From assembly GCF_018413605.1 (NCBI RefSeq), contig NZ_JAHCDN010000001.1:744001-808000 (forward strand): a DNA stretch of 64,000 nt. The letters are read 5' to 3'. Under the pieces are notes generated by a model. It saw nothing but the letters and a program-made list of their open reading frames with translations, did not search any database and had not been told where the DNA came from. Source of the DNA: Variovorax sp. PCZ-1 (GTDB taxonomy: Bacteria > Pseudomonadota > Gammaproteobacteria > Burkholderiales > Burkholderiaceae_C). The first letter of the stretch is position 1; the number at the start of each line of letters is the position of its first letter. Below are positions 48,201 through 56,880 of this stretch, piece after piece. A program made the position numbers and the translations under genes.

Positions 48201-49409
48201 TCAGGCTTGCGCCAACTCAAACAAAAGCGCATCGCGCAAATGCGCATCGATACTGGCAACGCTTAAGCGGCAAGGCTTTTTGCTTCCAGGCAAAGACACC
48301 TCGTACACATTGGTGGCTTTGACAATTTCAATCAGTGCAAAGCTGCGAATATGGCGGCGCAAATCCTCAATAAGAGATTGCACGTTCTCATCCATCAGCT
48401 CAGATTCAATCACCATTGCAGCTGGCAGACTCATTTCACACTCACGAACGAGATGCGTGAGACTGGTTGCATAGCGCGTGCGACATTCGGCTTTAGACAG
48501 CGCTTTGTCCACGGCCATTTTCACAGGCGACCCGCTGACATACACCAGCACATCCATCTGCGCGAGTTGGGGCATGTCTTTGGATAGCATGCTCATTTCA
48601 CTGCTCACTACGCCATTGTCGGTTTCGTTCTGTACAGGGAATTCAATAGATATGGCGGTCTTTCCATCGACCTGCGAGCGCGTGACGAGCACACCCGCAG
48701 CTTGCGCCAGCTCGGTGATCAGCTCCCACAGGAAGAGGCTGGTGCGCTCCATGGCGGGCGTGTCATCTTGTGTGCGCACAACATGATCAGCCAAAACCGC
48801 CATGCGTGCAGCGTCACCCCAACTGGAGAGCTCGGTGGTCACCGTGAGACGATTACCAAAAGGAATTGCCCATTCAATGGCTGATTCAATCAAGGCGCGG
48901 CAGAGATTCGGGTCACCATCTATTGAGCAACTTTGCAGCTGCGGCACGAGCAGCACACCTGAGCGACGCAGATCGTTTGCACGTTTGGCCAAAATACTGC
49001 CCATCAGAGGCAGCATAGGAATGCTCTGTATTTGCGGTTTAACGCGACGCAATTTGATCTCAGCCAGCGAATTGATGGTTTGCCCCATATCGGCCAGCGC
49101 TGTCACGTCGCGGATCAAAATATTCCATTGCTGAACGGTCGCACCGCGTTCGGCCAAGGCATGCAGCTCTTTGGCGATCGCTTTGGCTCGAGCATAAACT
49201 TCTTCGCCGGAAAGCCCCAGCAAAGCCAAGTTCACATCAGGGGCATTGACGTCGGGCGCGGCCACAAAGCGATTAGTGCCAAAGCTGCCCGTGCGCATCA
49301 CATCAGAATCGTTCCACGCAGAGCTCTCCCCGCCCACTTGCGTGAGCATGCTTTCCCAATCGGTGCGTTCAGGGCTGCCGCTGATCGCGCGCAGCAATTT
49401 GGTCAGCAA
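48201..49409 (-). CDS. degenerate histidine-kinase/receiver-like protein, function unknown
   Basis: The 402-residue protein starts at TTG 49409 (no better start is seen; GAG-type site upstream). The N-terminal half is helical, with repeated Ala/Leu heptads (about 65-130). Residues about 175-265 resemble a worn GHKL ATPase domain (LCRALIESAIEWAIPFGN as an N box, then ISIEFPV) but lack clear Gly-rich ATP motifs. About 285-400 resemble a receiver fold (MDVLVYVSGSPVKMAVDKAL) without the acidic pocket. It may be a scaffold in signalling. I do not recognise a named family. Confidence 0.7.
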   Translation of the reverse strand: MLTKLLRAISGSPERTDWESMLTQVGGESSAWNDSDVMRTGSFGTNRFVAAPDVNAPDVNLALLGLSGEEVYARAKAIAKELHALAERGATVQQWNILIRDVTALADMGQTINSLAEIKLRRVKPQIQSIPMLPLMGSILAKRANDLRRSGVLLVPQLQSCSIDGDPNLCRALIESAIEWAIPFGNRLTVTTELSSWGDAARMAVLADHVVRTQDDTPAMERTSLFLWELITELAQAAGVLVTRSQVDGKTAISIEFPVQNETDNGVVSSEMSMLSKDMPQLAQMDVLVYVSGSPVKMAVDKALSKAECRTRYATSLTHLVRECEMSLPAAMVIESELMDENVQSLIEDLRRHIRSFALIEIVKATNVYEVSLPGSKKPCRLSVASIDAHLRDALLFELAQA

Positions 49410-49584
49410 AGTGAGCTCTCGATCATCAAGTGAGGTTAAAAGTAGGCGGGTCTGTTACAAATTGCATCATATTTTCAGCAATTTGCAACTAATTGCAGTC
49501 TAGCAAGGATACGCATGCATAGCAAGATCAGATCTGGGGAGCCGACCTACTGTTACACGAATTCAAGTTGGAGCGTTGCCGTAA

Positions 49585-49623
49585 AACCAAAAAAGCTTGA
49601 TTGGAGATAACCAATCAAGCTTT
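49585..49623 (-). terminator. intrinsic terminator after tRNA-Leu
   Basis: AAAGCTTGATTGG and CCAATCAAGCTTT form a 13-base stem with loop AGATAA. On the minus strand it is followed by a U-rich run, just downstream of the tRNA. Confidence 0.88.
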
Positions 49624-49626
49624 GTC

Positions 49627-49711
49627 TGGTGCCCGGGGCCGGAATCGAACCGGCACGCCTTGCGGCGGGGGATTTTGAGTCCCCTGCGTCTACCAATTTC
49701 ACCACCCGGGC
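49627..49711 (-). tRNA. tRNA-Leu(CAA)
   Basis: An 85-base class II tRNA with acceptor GCCCGGG/CCCGGGC, discriminator A and encoded CCA. The anticodon stem GGGGA/TCCCC encloses CTCAAAA (anticodon CAA). A long variable arm and the TTCGAAT loop are present. Confidence 0.97.
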
Positions 49712-49762
49712 AGGAATGGGTATTCGTAAATGCGAAGCCCTCAATTATGGCACAGTACGGGT

Positions 49763-50686
49763 ATGACTTTGCTACAAAACAACACCGATTTTCCAACCAT
49801 TGAACAAGCCATTGGCAAAACCCCACTCGTGCGGCTGCAGCGAATCGGCGCTGATCTCTGCGCAAGCCAGGGTAATGTGATCCTCGGCAAGCTTGAGGGT
49901 AACAACCCCGCCGGCAGCGTGAAAGATCGCCCCGCGCTCTCCATGATCGCTCGCGCACAGGAGCGCGGCGACATCAAGCCGGGCGATACCTTGATCGAAG
50001 CCACCTCGGGCAACACGGGCATTGCGCTGGCTATGGCGGCTGCCATCAAAGGCTACAAGATGGTGCTCATCATGCCGGAAGATCTTTCCATTGAGCGTGC
50101 GCAAACCATGAAAGCCTTCGGCGCAGAGCTGATCTTGACCCCCAAAAGCGGCGGCATGGAATATGCGCGTGATTTGGCCGATACCATGCAAAAAGAGGGC
50201 AAAGGCCGTGTGCTCGATCAGTTTGCGAATGCAGACAATCCACGCATCCATTACGAGACCACAGGCCCGGAGATTTGGGAGCAAACCCGTGGCAAGATCA
50301 CACATTTTGTGAGCGCGATGGGTACCACGGGCACGATCACTGGCGTCTCAAAATTCCTCAAAGAGAAGAACCCGAAGATTCAAATCGTCGGCGCGCAGCC
50401 CTCCGAAGGTTCGCGTATTCCTGGCATTCGCAAATGGCCGCAGGAATATTTGCCGAAGATCTACGATCCTAAAAACGTCGATGAACTGATTAATGTGAGC
50501 CAGCTTGACGCAGAAGACATGTGCCGCCAAATGGCCCGAGAAGAGGGCATCTTTGCAGGCATCTCTGCAGCTGGCGCATGCTGGGTGGCTCAGCAGATCG
50601 CCGCGCGCGAGAAGGATGCGGTGATCGTGTTCATCGTGTGTGATCGCGGTGATCGTTATCTGTCTACCGGCGTCTTCCCGGCATAA
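49763..50686 (+). CDS. cysM: cysteine synthase B (O-acetylserine sulfhydrylase) CysM
   Basis: From ATG 49763 the product has 307 residues. The PLP Lys is in NNPAGSVKDRPA near 47, with the TSGNTGIALA substrate loop and SAMGTTGTITG phosphate-binding loop. The pattern (IEQAIGKTPLVRLQRI, GIRKWPQEYLPKIYD) fits CysM, which makes cysteine from O-acetylserine and sulfide or S-sulfocysteine from thiosulfate. An in-frame GTG at 49730 would lie almost on the tRNA gene and is rejected. Confidence 0.95.
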   Translation: MTLLQNNTDFPTIEQAIGKTPLVRLQRIGADLCASQGNVILGKLEGNNPAGSVKDRPALSMIARAQERGDIKPGDTLIEATSGNTGIALAMAAAIKGYKMVLIMPEDLSIERAQTMKAFGAELILTPKSGGMEYARDLADTMQKEGKGRVLDQFANADNPRIHYETTGPEIWEQTRGKITHFVSAMGTTGTITGVSKFLKEKNPKIQIVGAQPSEGSRIPGIRKWPQEYLPKIYDPKNVDELINVSQLDAEDMCRQMAREEGIFAGISAAGACWVAQQIAAREKDAVIVFIVCDRGDRYLSTGVFPA

Positions 50687-50721
50687 GATATTGGCTCGAT
50701 TTTTAAGCGTTTTAGGCAGTT

Positions 50722-50764
50722 CGGCGGCATAGAATCTGCGCGAAATGCTATTAAAATAATAGTA
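50722..50764 (+). repeat. dispersed 42-base element, copy R14 (intergenic)
   Basis: Near-consensus copy ending in AATAATAGTA directly before the NUDIX gene; its tail lies where the ribosome-binding site is expected. Confidence 0.9.
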
Positions 50765-50771
50765 AACAAGA

Positions 50772-51302
50772 ATGAGTTCAAGCTTCAAATTCTGCCCCCA
50801 ATGCGCCACCTTCTTAGCTTTTGAAAAGCAAATGGAAGATGGCGGCGAGAAAGAGCGCCTGCGCTGTCCCGCCTGTGGCTACACCCATTGGAACAACCCC
50901 ACGCCCGTGCTCGCCGCGATTGTGGAATACAAGGGGCAAATTCTCTTGGCGCGCAATGCGGCTTGGCCGGGCAAGATGTTCGCGCTGATCACGGGTTTCA
51001 TGGAAGCAGGTGAAACACCCCAAGGCGGCATCGCGCGCGAGGTGAAAGAAGAGACGAACCTGGATTGCAGCGAAGTCAACTTGGTTGGCGTATACGATTT
51101 TCAGCGCATGAACCAAGTCATCATCGCCTACCATGTGGTGGCGCATGGTGAGGTGGCCTTATCGCCCGAATTAGCCGAATACAAGCTCTACGACTATGAA
51201 GCCGTGAAATGCTGGCCTGCGGGCACAGGCTATGCGTTGGCAGAATGGCTGAAAAAGGTCAAAGGCATCGAGCCCGAGTTCGTTGACTGGGCTAAGCGCT
51301 AA
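50772..51302 (+). CDS. NUDIX hydrolase with N-terminal zinc ribbon
   Basis: The 176-residue protein has a zinc ribbon (CPQC at 8-11, CPAC at 32-35) and a NUDIX box GFMEAGETPQGGIAREVKEE near 75 with the full Gly, Glu and Arg-Glu set. It resembles NudC-type NADH pyrophosphatases but lacks their N-terminal domain. It cleaves a nucleoside diphosphate derivative. The ATG follows repeat R14, and the next gene is 26 bases away. Confidence 0.9.
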   Translation: MSSSFKFCPQCATFLAFEKQMEDGGEKERLRCPACGYTHWNNPTPVLAAIVEYKGQILLARNAAWPGKMFALITGFMEAGETPQGGIAREVKEETNLDCSEVNLVGVYDFQRMNQVIIAYHVVAHGEVALSPELAEYKLYDYEAVKCWPAGTGYALAEWLKKVKGIEPEFVDWAKR

Positions 51303-51328
51303 AATCCCGATACTTACAGAGACTCCTC

Positions 51329-51556
51329 ATGCACATCGACAAAGAACTCGACACCCGCGGCCTGAACTGCCCCCTGCCCATCCTCAAAGCCAAGAAGGCG
51401 TTGGCAGAGTTAGCCAGCGGCCAAATGCTCAAAGTGGTGGCCACCGATCCCGGCTCTGTGCGCGATTTCCAGGCTTTTGCCAAGCAGACAGGCAATGAGT
51501 TGGTGGATCAGCAAACCATTGGCGCTGATTTCGTGCATGTGATGCGCAGACGCTAA
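51329..51556 (+). CDS. TusA/SirA-family sulfur carrier
   Basis: The 75-residue protein shows the family core DTRGLNCPLPILKAKKAL with the active Cys in CPLP near residue 14. TusA-like proteins carry a persulfide for tRNA thiolation or sulfur oxidation. It follows the NUDIX gene in the same direction and is closed by a terminator made from repeat copy R15. Confidence 0.92.
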   Translation: MHIDKELDTRGLNCPLPILKAKKALAELASGQMLKVVATDPGSVRDFQAFAKQTGNELVDQQTIGADFVHVMRRR

Positions 51557-51584
51557 AGCGCTCTGATTTTTAAGCAAAATAGAC

Positions 51585-51624
51585 AGCTAGCCGGCGCAGA
51601 ATCTGCGCAGCTAGCTATTTTTTT
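51585..51624. terminator. terminator formed by repeat copy R15
   Basis: AGCTAG and CTAGCT enclose the perfect inner dyad GCGCAGA-A-TCTGCGC, followed by seven T residues. It lies between convergent tusA-like and valS genes. Confidence 0.75.
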
Positions 51625-51632
51625 GATAGTAG
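51590..51632 (+). repeat. dispersed 42-base element, copy R15 (intergenic, terminator-like)
   Basis: In this copy the core has become a full palindrome, and the tail starts with a T-run. Confidence 0.88.
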
Positions 51633-51638
51633 GCGGGT

Positions 51639-54602
51639 TTAACCAAGCCGTTTGATTTGCTCGCGCAACTTGTCTAAAGTCGCACTGAAATCGGCCAAGC
51701 GTTTGCGCTCTTGATCGAGCACGGCGGCGGGGGCTTTGGCGACGAAGGCTTCGTTGCCTAGTTTGGCGTTGGCTTTCGTCACTTCACCTTCCAAGCGAGC
51801 GACTTCTTTCGTTAAGCGCGCTTTTTCTGCGGCCACATCCACTTCCACGAAGAGCGAGAGGCGTGCTTCGCCGACGACGGCTGTGGGGGATGCGCCGCTG
51901 GCTTGGGCCCAATCGGCTTCTGTGGCGAAGGTTTTTACGTCGGACAACTTGGCCAAGGCTTTGAGCAAATCGGCGCTTTGACTGATGAACTCTGCATCGC
52001 CCGTGACAAGCATCGGCAGGCGCTGGGCGGGGCTGACGTTCATCTCGCCGCGTAGATTGCGGCAGGCATCGACGATGGATTTGAGTTTGGCGACGTGGGC
52101 GATGGCTGCTGGGTCGATCTTCTCGGGCTGGGCTTGCGGGTAGCGTGCTACTGCCACGGAGTCACCTTTGAGGCCTGCGACTGGCGCTACCTTCTGCCAC
52201 AGCTCTTCGGTGATGAAAGGAATGATCGGGTGCGCGAGGCGCATGATGCATTCGAGCGTGCGGATGAGGGTGCGTCTTGTCGCACGTTGCTGGGCTTCTG
52301 TACCCGTTTGGATTTGCACCTTGGCGATTTCCAAATACCAATCGCAGAACTCGTTCCACACGAAGTCGTAAATCGTGTTGGCCACGTTGTCGAGGCGATA
52401 GTCTGCAAAGCCTTGCGCGACATCGGCTTCCACTTTTTGCAAGATGGATGAAATCCAGCGGTCGGCTTGGCTAAAGGCCATGTAGCCGTGGAACTCTCCA
52501 CCAGGCTGGCACTGCTCTTTGGTGTGATCTTTTAAACCACAGTCATAGCCTTCGCAATTCATCAGCACGAAGCGCGTGGCGTTCCAGAGTTTGTTGCAAA
52601 AATTGCGGTAGCCTTCGCAGCGTTTGCTGTCGAAATTGATGTTTCTTCCCAAGGAGGCGAGTGCGGCGAAGGTGAATCGCAAAGCATCTGCGCCGTAGCC
52701 AGGAATGCCTGCGGGGAATTCTTTCTCGGTGTTTTTGCGCACTTGCGGCGCAGTTTCGGGCTTGCGCAGGCCTTGGGTGCGTTTGTCGAGCAGTGGCGCG
52801 AGCTCGATGCCGTCGATCAAATCAACAGGATCGAGCACATTGCCTTCTGATTTGCTCATCTTCTTGCCCTGTGAATCGCGCACGAGGCCGTGGATATACA
52901 CATGCTTGAACGGCACGCGGCCTGTGAAGTGCTGCGTCATCATGATCATGCGGGCGACCCAGAAGAAGATGATGTCGTAGCCTGTCACGAGCGTGGAGGA
53001 GGGCAGATAAAGATCGTAATCAGAAACACCCGTTCGCCCTGAGCTTGTCGAAGGGCTCACCGAGGCTTCGACAGGCTCAGCCCGAACGGATTCAGGCCAG
53101 CCCATAGTGCTGAAGGGCACGAGGGCGGATGAATACCAAGTGTCGAGCACGTCTTCATCGCGGGTGAGCGTTTTGCCCGGCGCTTTTGCTTTGGCTTCAT
53201 CTTCATTGCGAGCCACATACACTTTGCCATCTTCGTCATACCAAGCTGGAATCTGATGACCCCACCAGAGTTGGCGTGAGATGCACCAGTCTTGGATGTT
53301 GTTCATCCACTGGTTGTAGGTGTTCACCCACTGCTCAGGCACAAACTGCACTTGCCCGCTTGCTACTGCATTGATAGCGCCTTGCGCAATAGATACGCCG
53401 GCTGCACCCGGCTTTGACATAGCAACAAACCATTGATCCGTGAGCATGGGCTCCACGACCTGACCCGTTCGCGCGCAAATCGGCAACATGAGTTTGTGGG
53501 GCTTAATCTCGATCAAGAAATTCTGCGTTTCCAAATCTTTGATCACGGCTTTGCGGGCAACGAAACGATCCATGCCCTGATAAGCAGCGGGGCCGTTTTC
53601 GTTGATCTTCGCGTCTAGCGTGAAGATGGTGATCAGCGGCAGGTTGTGGCGCTGCGAGCAAGCGTAGTCGTTGAAGTCATGCGCGCCAGTGATCTTCACG
53701 CAGCCTGAGCCGAAAGCGCGATCTACGAAATCATCCGCAATGATCGGGATTTGTCGGTTACACAGCGGCAGATCGACCATCTTGCCGACGAGGTGTTTGT
53801 AGCGCTCGTCTTCAGGATGCACGCAAAGCGCGCCATCGGCCAGCATCGTCTCGGGGCGGGTGGTGGCGATTTGCAGGCCACGCTGCATCTGGCCTTCAAT
53901 CATCTGCTCGCCATCAGCAAACGGGTACAAGATGTAGTGCATCTTGCCATCGGCCTCTTGGCTTTCCACTTCCAGATCACTCACCGCGCTTTTGAGCACC
54001 GGGTCCCAATTCACCAAGCGCTTGCCGCGATAGATCAGGCCTTCTTCGTAGAGGCGCACGAAGGTTTCGGTGACGACTTTGGAGAGTTTGTCATCCATCG
54101 TGAAGTATTCGCGGCTCCAATCCACGCTCGCGCCCATGCGGCGCATTTGTGTGGTGATGGTGTTGCCGGATTCTTCTTTCCAATCCCACACGCGGGCGAC
54201 GAAATTCTTACGGCCTAAGTCATAGCGGGTTTGGCCTTTGTCTTGCAACTGGCGCTCCACCACGATTTGCGTGGCAATGCCTGCGTGGTCTGTGCCGGGA
54301 ATCCAAGCGGTGTTGAATCCGCGCATGCGGTGATAGCGCGTGAGCGAGTCCATGATCGTTTGGTTAAACGCATGGCCCATGTGCAGCGTGCCAGTCACGT
54401 TGGGTGGGGGCAGCTGGATGGAGAAATTTTCTTGTTTGGCGGCGGCTTCAGCGCTGGGCTTGCCTGTGCCACGTGTGCCTGCGCTACCGTATCCGCGCTT
54501 TTCCCACTCAGGACCCCATTGGGCTTCAATGGGCTTGGGATCGAAGGATTTTGCGAGAGCGTCGAGGCTGGGCTGGGCGGGTTTGGTGATTTCTGCAGTC
54601 AT
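51639..54602 (-). CDS. valS: valyl-tRNA synthetase
   Basis: The 987-residue class I synthetase has the HIGH-like motif [16 protein letters not shown] near 62, the CP1 editing domain, [17 protein letters not shown] near 435, the KMSKSEGN motif near 580, an anticodon-binding domain and the C-terminal coiled coil. Two insertions of repeated DNA are read through: about residues 401-414 ([14 protein letters not shown], copy R16) and about 505-525 (a REP-like element, [13 protein letters not shown] and on). Catalytic motifs are intact, so the enzyme should work. It is convergent with the tusA-like gene. Confidence 0.97.
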   Translation of the reverse strand: MTAEITKPAQPSLDALAKSFDPKPIEAQWGPEWEKRGYGSAGTRGTGKPSAEAAAKQENFSIQLPPPNVTGTLHMGHAFNQTIMDSLTRYHRMRGFNTAWIPGTDHAGIATQIVVERQLQDKGQTRYDLGRKNFVARVWDWKEESGNTITTQMRRMGASVDWSREYFTMDDKLSKVVTETFVRLYEEGLIYRGKRLVNWDPVLKSAVSDLEVESQEADGKMHYILYPFADGEQMIEGQMQRGLQIATTRPETMLADGALCVHPEDERYKHLVGKMVDLPLCNRQIPIIADDFVDRAFGSGCVKITGAHDFNDYACSQRHNLPLITIFTLDAKINENGPAAYQGMDRFVARKAVIKDLETQNFLIEIKPHKLMLPICARTGQVVEPMLTDQWFVAMSKPGAAGVSIAQGAINAVASGQVQFVPEQWVNTYNQWMNNIQDWCISRQLWWGHQIPAWYDEDGKVYVARNEDEAKAKAPGKTLTRDEDVLDTWYSSALVPFSTMGWPESVRAEPVEASVSPSTSSGRTGVSDYDLYLPSSTLVTGYDIIFFWVARMIMMTQHFTGRVPFKHVYIHGLVRDSQGKKMSKSEGNVLDPVDLIDGIELAPLLDKRTQGLRKPETAPQVRKNTEKEFPAGIPGYGADALRFTFAALASLGRNINFDSKRCEGYRNFCNKLWNATRFVLMNCEGYDCGLKDHTKEQCQPGGEFHGYMAFSQADRWISSILQKVEADVAQGFADYRLDNVANTIYDFVWNEFCDWYLEIAKVQIQTGTEAQQRATRRTLIRTLECIMRLAHPIIPFITEELWQKVAPVAGLKGDSVAVARYPQAQPEKIDPAAIAHVAKLKSIVDACRNLRGEMNVSPAQRLPMLVTGDAEFISQSADLLKALAKLSDVKTFATEADWAQASGASPTAVVGEARLSLFVEVDVAAEKARLTKEVARLEGEVTKANAKLGNEAFVAKAPAAVLDQERKRLADFSATLDKLREQIKRLG
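53030..53089. repeat. 60-base REP-like element, copy A, in frame inside valS
   Basis: The element starts CCGTTCGCCCTGAGC and ends GCTCAGCCCGAACGG, an imperfect palindrome. Its 60 bases equal 20 codons, so the valS frame is kept. A second copy lies at 54645. Confidence 0.88.
53363..53402 (-). repeat. dispersed 42-base element, copy R16 (in frame, valS)
   Basis: Same direction as the gene, read as [14 protein letters not shown], in the same frame as R5, R10 and R18. Confidence 0.82.
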
Positions 54603-54644
54603 AGCCTCGATTTTACCGGGGCGATCTTGACAAGCTGCTCTATA

Positions 54645-54704
54645 CCGTTCGCCCTGAGCTTGTCGCAGGGCTTAACAAGGCTTTGACAAGCTCAGCCCGA
54701 ACGG
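54645..54704. repeat. 60-base REP-like element, copy B, upstream of valS
   Basis: Same length and ends as copy A (CCGTTCGCCCTGAGC ... AGCCCGAACGG) with a few changes inside. It lies in the 115-base gap between psuG and valS. Confidence 0.88.
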
Positions 54705-54717
54705 GATAGATCAAGGG

Positions 54718-55641
54718 CTAGGTTGTTATTGTCAAGGCTACTGCAAGCTGCGCGCCCACGCGGGCATTGTTTTTGACCAAGGCGATATTGGTTTTGAGGC
54801 TCGCGCCTTGAGTGAGCTCGTTGATGCGCTTGAGCAAGTAGGGCGTTACCCGCTTGCCAGAAATGCCTTGAGCTGTCGCTTCCTGCAAGGCGGCATCTAT
54901 GATTTGGTTGATTTGCGCTGCAGGAATCTCGCTCTGTGCTGGTACGGGATTGCTGATGAGCACGCCGCCCTTCAAGCCAATCGCCCATTTGGCGCGGATG
55001 AAGCGGGCCTGAAGCTCAGGCTCGTCAATGCGGAAGTCGGCTTTCAAGCCACTGTCCCGAGTGAAAAACGCGGCGAAGTTCTCTTGCCCAATGCTGATGA
55101 CTGGCACACCATTCGTCTCCAGCACTTCCAGCGTGAGTGGTAAATCCAAAATCGACTTCGCCCCCGCGCACACCACGGCCACAGGTGTTTGGGCAAGCTC
55201 GGTGAGATCCGCCGAAATATCAAAGCTCTCAGCCGCCCCGCGATGCACGCCGCCAATGCCACCCGTCACGAACACGGGGATGCCTGCCAGCGCCGCGCAA
55301 ATCATCGTGGCGGCTACCGTGGTTGCGCCCGGCTTGCCCGTAGCCACGGCATAGGGTAAGTCACGCCGGCTGAGCTTCATCACATCCGGCGTGGAGCCCA
55401 GCACTTCAATCTGCTCGCGCGAAAGGCCCACGCAGATTTTTCCTTCGAGCACGGCAATCGTGGCGGGGATCGCGCCATGCGCGCGAATCACCGCTTCCAC
55501 TTCCAAAGCAGTTGCCACATTCTGCGGATAAGGCATGCCATGCGCGATGATGGTGGATTCGAGCGCGACGACTGCACGACCATCTGCCAAAGCTTGCGCA
55601 ACTTCGGGATGAATATTCAAATGTTCTTTTGCGGATTGCAT
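54718..55641 (-). CDS. psuG: pseudouridine-5'-phosphate glycosidase
   Basis: The 307-residue protein matches PsuG: VALESTIIAHGMPYPQN near 26, the ATGKPGATTVAATM region near 100, FVTGGIGGVHRGAAESFDIS near 124 and GGVLISNPVPAQSEI near 222. It splits pseudouridine 5'-phosphate to uracil and ribose 5-phosphate. It lies 10 bases after the PfkB kinase gene, giving the usual psuK-psuG pair for pseudouridine breakdown. Confidence 0.95.
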   Translation of the reverse strand: MQSAKEHLNIHPEVAQALADGRAVVALESTIIAHGMPYPQNVATALEVEAVIRAHGAIPATIAVLEGKICVGLSREQIEVLGSTPDVMKLSRRDLPYAVATGKPGATTVAATMICAALAGIPVFVTGGIGGVHRGAAESFDISADLTELAQTPVAVVCAGAKSILDLPLTLEVLETNGVPVISIGQENFAAFFTRDSGLKADFRIDEPELQARFIRAKWAIGLKGGVLISNPVPAQSEIPAAQINQIIDAALQEATAQGISGKRVTPYLLKRINELTQGASLKTNIALVKNNARVGAQLAVALTITT

Positions 55642-55651
55642 TTTGCTTATC

Positions 55652-56587
55652 TCAAATCAAATCAGGTGTGATGGCTGTGCTCACTGTAGAAGTGCTTTGC
55701 ACAGTGAGCACAGAAAGCTTCATGGCGCGCTTCACTTGGCTTGCCAGCGAATCCGCAGGATAGCGCAGATAACTCGCACACAGGCCGGCGCAGAAGGCAT
55801 CTCCCGCGCCGCTGACATCCACTACTTTTAAATGCTCGGGTAACTCTGGCTTGATATGCAGGGCTTCAGTTTGCTCAGCCTCAATGCATTGAACGCCTTG
55901 CTCGCCGAAGGTGACAACCAGACGCTGCAATCCGAGCGCACGCAGTTTGGCGAACGCGGCATGGATATCGTCTTGAGGCAATCCCAATGCAGCCAGCTCA
56001 CCACCATTGAGCACCAGTGTATTCACACCATGCAAATCTGAGGGCAGTCGATTCATTTTCGGCTCAGACACAGCCAGCATCACCAGCCTCTGCTCTCGTG
56101 CATGCGCCTGCTGCGTGAGCCACGCGAGGCTGCTCGCAGGTAAATTCATATCCGTCATCCAGAGCTTGGCGTTTTGGGTGGTAATCGCTGTTTCCAAGAG
56201 CTCAGGCGTGAGCAATTCCGTGAGCGCCATATCTGCCATGCCCATCACGAGTTGGCCGTTTGCATCCAGCACGGCTGTGTAGCTGCCCGTGCTGCCTGCA
56301 TCACTCACTCGGCAAGAGCCCGTATCAACACCCAATTCACGTAAAGGCATCAGTACAGCTTGAGCCGCCGCATCGCGCCCGACATGCCCCAGCAAACTCA
56401 CCTGCAAGCCCAACCGCGCTAAATTCTCCGCGACATTGCGCGCTACGCCGCCGGGCGATTCGCTCGCAACACAAGGATTGGAGCTCTGCGAACTGAGCGG
56501 TTGCAGAGCCTTCAATTTGCGATCTAAATTGATACCGCCAATGCACAGCACATCAAGTGTAGGCTGCGGTGCAAGAGATGTCTTCAT
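55652..56587 (-). CDS. psuK: PfkB-family kinase, probable pseudouridine kinase
   Basis: From ATG 56587 the product has 311 residues (ATG 56632 adds a non-family N terminus). PfkB signatures are IGGINLDRKLKAL near 16, SPGGVARNVAENLARLG near 48 and the catalytic DVSGAGDAFCAGLCASYL near 260. Pairing with psuG makes pseudouridine the likely substrate; it would be phosphorylated at the 5' position. Confidence 0.9.
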   Translation of the reverse strand: MKTSLAPQPTLDVLCIGGINLDRKLKALQPLSSQSSNPCVASESPGGVARNVAENLARLGLQVSLLGHVGRDAAAQAVLMPLRELGVDTGSCRVSDAGSTGSYTAVLDANGQLVMGMADMALTELLTPELLETAITTQNAKLWMTDMNLPASSLAWLTQQAHAREQRLVMLAVSEPKMNRLPSDLHGVNTLVLNGGELAALGLPQDDIHAAFAKLRALGLQRLVVTFGEQGVQCIEAEQTEALHIKPELPEHLKVVDVSGAGDAFCAGLCASYLRYPADSLASQVKRAMKLSVLTVQSTSTVSTAITPDLI

Positions 56588-56667
56588 AGGCAAGAGCTTG
56601 CCACAATCACAGCTGTTCAAGCCGCTGATCATCAGCGAATATCAAAATTTATATCAAATAGGCTGCT

Positions 56668-56710
56668 AGCGCCCAGTAGATCTGCGTGAAGTGCTATGCA
56701 ATAAATAGCA
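56668..56710 (+). repeat. dispersed 42-base element, copy R17 (intergenic)
   Basis: A diverged copy (AGTAGATCTGCGTGAAGTGC) upstream of psuK, in the divergent gap. Confidence 0.75.
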
Positions 56711-56796
56711 AAATCCAGGATCAACCCACTGAGGTACTTTGGTATTTCATTCAATACACAATCGTCTTTATGCCCAATGAGGGCGCGGAGCATTGA

Positions 56797-56877
56797 ATGT
56801 TAGAGCGAACTAAAAACCTAGGTGCCAGATGGAATGCTGGCAAGGCCATGGCGATGTTGCGTCAGGACGCCTTGTAG
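56797..56877 (+). CDS. possible 26-residue leader peptide before the lipid-kinase-like gene
   Basis: ATG 56797 follows a GGAG stretch and runs 26 codons to TAG 56875, ending 3 bases before the next ATG. It reads MLERTKNLGARWNAGKAMAM and on. Spacing suggests translational coupling, but composition alone cannot prove it is expressed. Confidence 0.25.
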   Translation: MLERTKNLGARWNAGKAMAMLRQDAL

Positions 56878-56880
56878 CTT

